Part shown: piece after piece, positions 6,065-8,285 of the stretch | How the letters are laid out: the number at the start of each line of letters is the position of its first letter | Numbering within the stretch: position 1 is the stretch's first letter | Assembly (NCBI GenBank): GCA_903930195.1 | Contig: CAIYXH010000256.1 | Coordinates: 1-8,285, forward strand | From: an uncultured Actinomycetes bacterium | GTDB lineage: Bacteria; Actinomycetota; Thermoleophilia; Gaiellales; Gaiellaceae | Direction: 5' to 3' | DNA length: 8,285 bases | The notes under the pieces: generated by a model | Databases searched by the model: none | Seen by the model: only the letters and a program-made list of their open reading frames with translations | What the model was told of the DNA's origin: nothing | Made by a program: the position numbers and the translations under genes

Positions 6065-6507
6065 TCGGGCGGCGGAAGCAGCCGGTCGCAGGCGCCGGAC
6101 GAATCCTGGTGCCGTTCACCGGCGGAGCGCTCGACGAGCGCGTGCTCAAGGCAGCGATCCGGATCGCGCGGGCCGAGGAGGCGACGCTCGTCCCTGCCTA
6201 TCTCCTCGTCGTTCCGCTCGAGCTGGCCCAGGATGCGCCGCTCGGCGCGCAGGTCGCCGTCGCGATGCCGCTCCTCGAGGCGGTGGAGCATGCGGCGCTG
6301 CGCGCGGGCGTCCCGGTCGATGCGCGCGTCGAGACGGGGCGCACCGCGGTGCACGCGCTCACGCGCCTCTGGGACGCAGAGGCGTTCGCCCGGATCGTGA
6401 TACCCGCTGCGGGATTCTCCGCCAAGGAGCTCACCTGGATCCTCGTCCGCGCCCCCAGCGAGGCGCTGATCCTGCGACCTGCCCCAATGCCGGCGGTAGG
6501 CCGCTAA
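6061..6507 (+). CDS. UspA-like universal stress protein
   Basis: This 148-residue single-domain protein has the universal stress fold pattern: first strand RILVPFTGG (14-22), LDERVLKAAIRIARAEEATLV, then a late region IVIPAAGFSAKELTW leading to APSEALILRP (131-140). The ATP-binding signature of ATP-type USPs (GxxGx9G[S/T]) is degenerate: the final G-S/T is replaced by AP. It therefore probably belongs to the non-ATP-binding class. The GTG start overlaps the kdpD stop by four bases (GTGA), so the two are likely translated together. Together with the USP domain inside the short KdpD, this gives two USP modules at the end of the kdp operon. A role in Kdp signalling is inferred from position only. 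An internal start cannot be excluded, because residues 1-12 are not conserved in character. Confidence 0.8.
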   Translation: MIGRRKQPVAGAGRILVPFTGGALDERVLKAAIRIARAEEATLVPAYLLVVPLELAQDAPLGAQVAVAMPLLEAVEHAALRAGVPVDARVETGRTAVHALTRLWDAEAFARIVIPAAGFSAKELTWILVRAPSEALILRPAPMPAVGR

Positions 6508-6518
6508 CCTGGCTCGAT

Positions 6519-6532
6519 CGGTTCGCGAACCG
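6519..6532. promoter_or_regulatory. 14-bp perfect palindrome upstream of moxR
   Basis: CGGTTCGCGAACCG is a perfect palindrome in the only intergenic gap of the second half of the window, 21 bases before the moxR ATG. A TAACCT at 6505-6510, overlapping the usp stop codon, could serve as a -10 hexamer, which would place the palindrome around or just after the start point, a typical repressor site. It has no T-run, and as RNA would give only a 5-bp stem, so a terminator is less likely. The regulator is unknown. Confidence 0.4.
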
Positions 6533-6553
6533 CCGTCGAGATGGGAGGCGTCC

Positions 6554-7578
<1,025 letters not shown>

Positions 7579-7582
<4 letters not shown>

Positions 7583-8285
7583 AGGGGCTGGTCGCCGCCG
7601 TCGGGCGCGACCGCACGCCCGAGCGTCCCGGGCCCGGGCTCGTCTCCGGGGACAGCCTCGAGGCACTCGAGCTGGCGATCGGCCGCCGGGTCGACGGCCT
7701 GCTCGCGGGCGACTACCGCTCGGCGTTCTCGGGCGTCGGCAGCGAGCTGCACCAGGTGCGGCCCTACGGCTTCGGCGACGATGTCCGCCGGATCGACTGG
7801 AACGTCACGGCCCGCACCGGCGAGCCGCACGTGCGCGTCGAGCTGGCCGAGCGCGTGCTCGTCACGTGGCTCGTCTACGACGCCTCGGCGTCGATGAACT
7901 TCGGGACGACCGAACGACGCAAGGCGGATGTCGCCGAGGGCGTGGCGCTTGCGATCGGCTACGCGGGCAGCCGTCGCGGCAACCGGCTGGGGCTCGTCGC
8001 CTTCGGTCCCGACGCGCCGGTCTGGCGGACGCCGCGGCAGGGCCGCAGGGGGCTGCTGCTCGCCCTCGAGGCGCTGCGCACGGAGCCCGCCGGGACGGGC
8101 GGCCTCGCCGAGGCGCTCGCGCTCGTCGACGGCCTCGCCGTGCAGCGCTCGCTCGTCGTGATCGTCTCCGATTTCCGCGGCCCGGTGGACTGGCGGGGGC
8201 CGCTGCTCCGGGTCGCCGGCCGCCATCCCACCGTCGCCGTCGAGATCCGCGATCCGCGCGAGGCGCAGCTCGCCGACGTCGGCGA
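7579..8285 (+). CDS. DUF58 / von Willebrand A domain protein (3' end outside window)
   Basis: An open frame from GTG 7579 runs without stop to the window end (235 full codons plus 2 bases). The family block HQVRPYGFGDDVRRIDWNV (58-76) is the DUF58 signature. It is followed by a vWA-type metal-site loop with DASAS (101-105), T173 in AGTGGL, and D198 in VIVSDF, so the MIDAS residues appear intact. No membrane segment is seen in this part. DUF58 proteins are the usual partners of MoxR ATPases, and the GTG overlaps the moxR stop by four bases (GTGA), supporting co-translation. The substrate is unknown. The start is the coupled GTG; no strong ribosome site is visible, and a later start near residue 25 is possible. 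Confidence 0.9.

Overview
The window looks like chromosomal DNA from a high-GC bacterium. It is dominated by one kdp (high-affinity potassium uptake) locus, followed by the start of a MoxR/DUF58 operon. All genes are on the + strand. Third codon positions are strongly biased to G/C, with frequent GTC, CTC, ATC and GAC codons. GTG starts and four- or one-base overlaps are common. This style fits an actinobacterium, possibly of the Thermoleophilia (Solirubrobacter/Gaiella) type, but the taxon is an inference from composition only.

Layout. Positions 2-289 hold the C-terminal DNA-binding domain of a KdpE-type response regulator. Positions 290-465 are a 176-bp control region. It holds a strong hairpin after kdpE, four helically phased copies of a CTTCAGAC-like box, and a -10-like TACGGT placed so that the first ATG could itself be the transcription start. 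A tightly packed operon follows: an unnamed 27-residue membrane peptide (466-549), kdpF (549-638), kdpA (639-2342), kdpC (2342-2923), kdpB (2924-4984), a short KdpD with only the sensor and USP domains (4988-6064), and a free-standing UspA-like protein (6061-6507). After a 46-bp gap carrying a 14-bp perfect palindrome come moxR (6554-7582) and a DUF58/von Willebrand A protein that runs off the window end (7579-8285).

How it works together. KdpA is the K+-selective channel-like subunit, KdpB the P-type ATPase, KdpC the single-pass partner and KdpF the small stabilising peptide. KdpE, with a kinase not present in this window, would switch on the operon through the repeat boxes. The short KdpD has no membrane segments or histidine kinase core, so it can sense but not phosphorylate by itself. 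MoxR plus DUF58 is a common chaperone-like pair, probably a separate transcription unit.

Most notable points: (1) kdpB is intact and family-like over its whole length except for one in-frame TAG at 4145-4147; (2) the subunit order is F-A-C-B rather than the classical F-A-B-C; (3) a small membrane ORF precedes kdpF; (4) a clear direct-repeat operator sits at PhoB-like spacing from a possible leaderless promoter; (5) KdpD lacks a kinase. No wholly new system is evident. The unusual aspects are variations on the Kdp theme.
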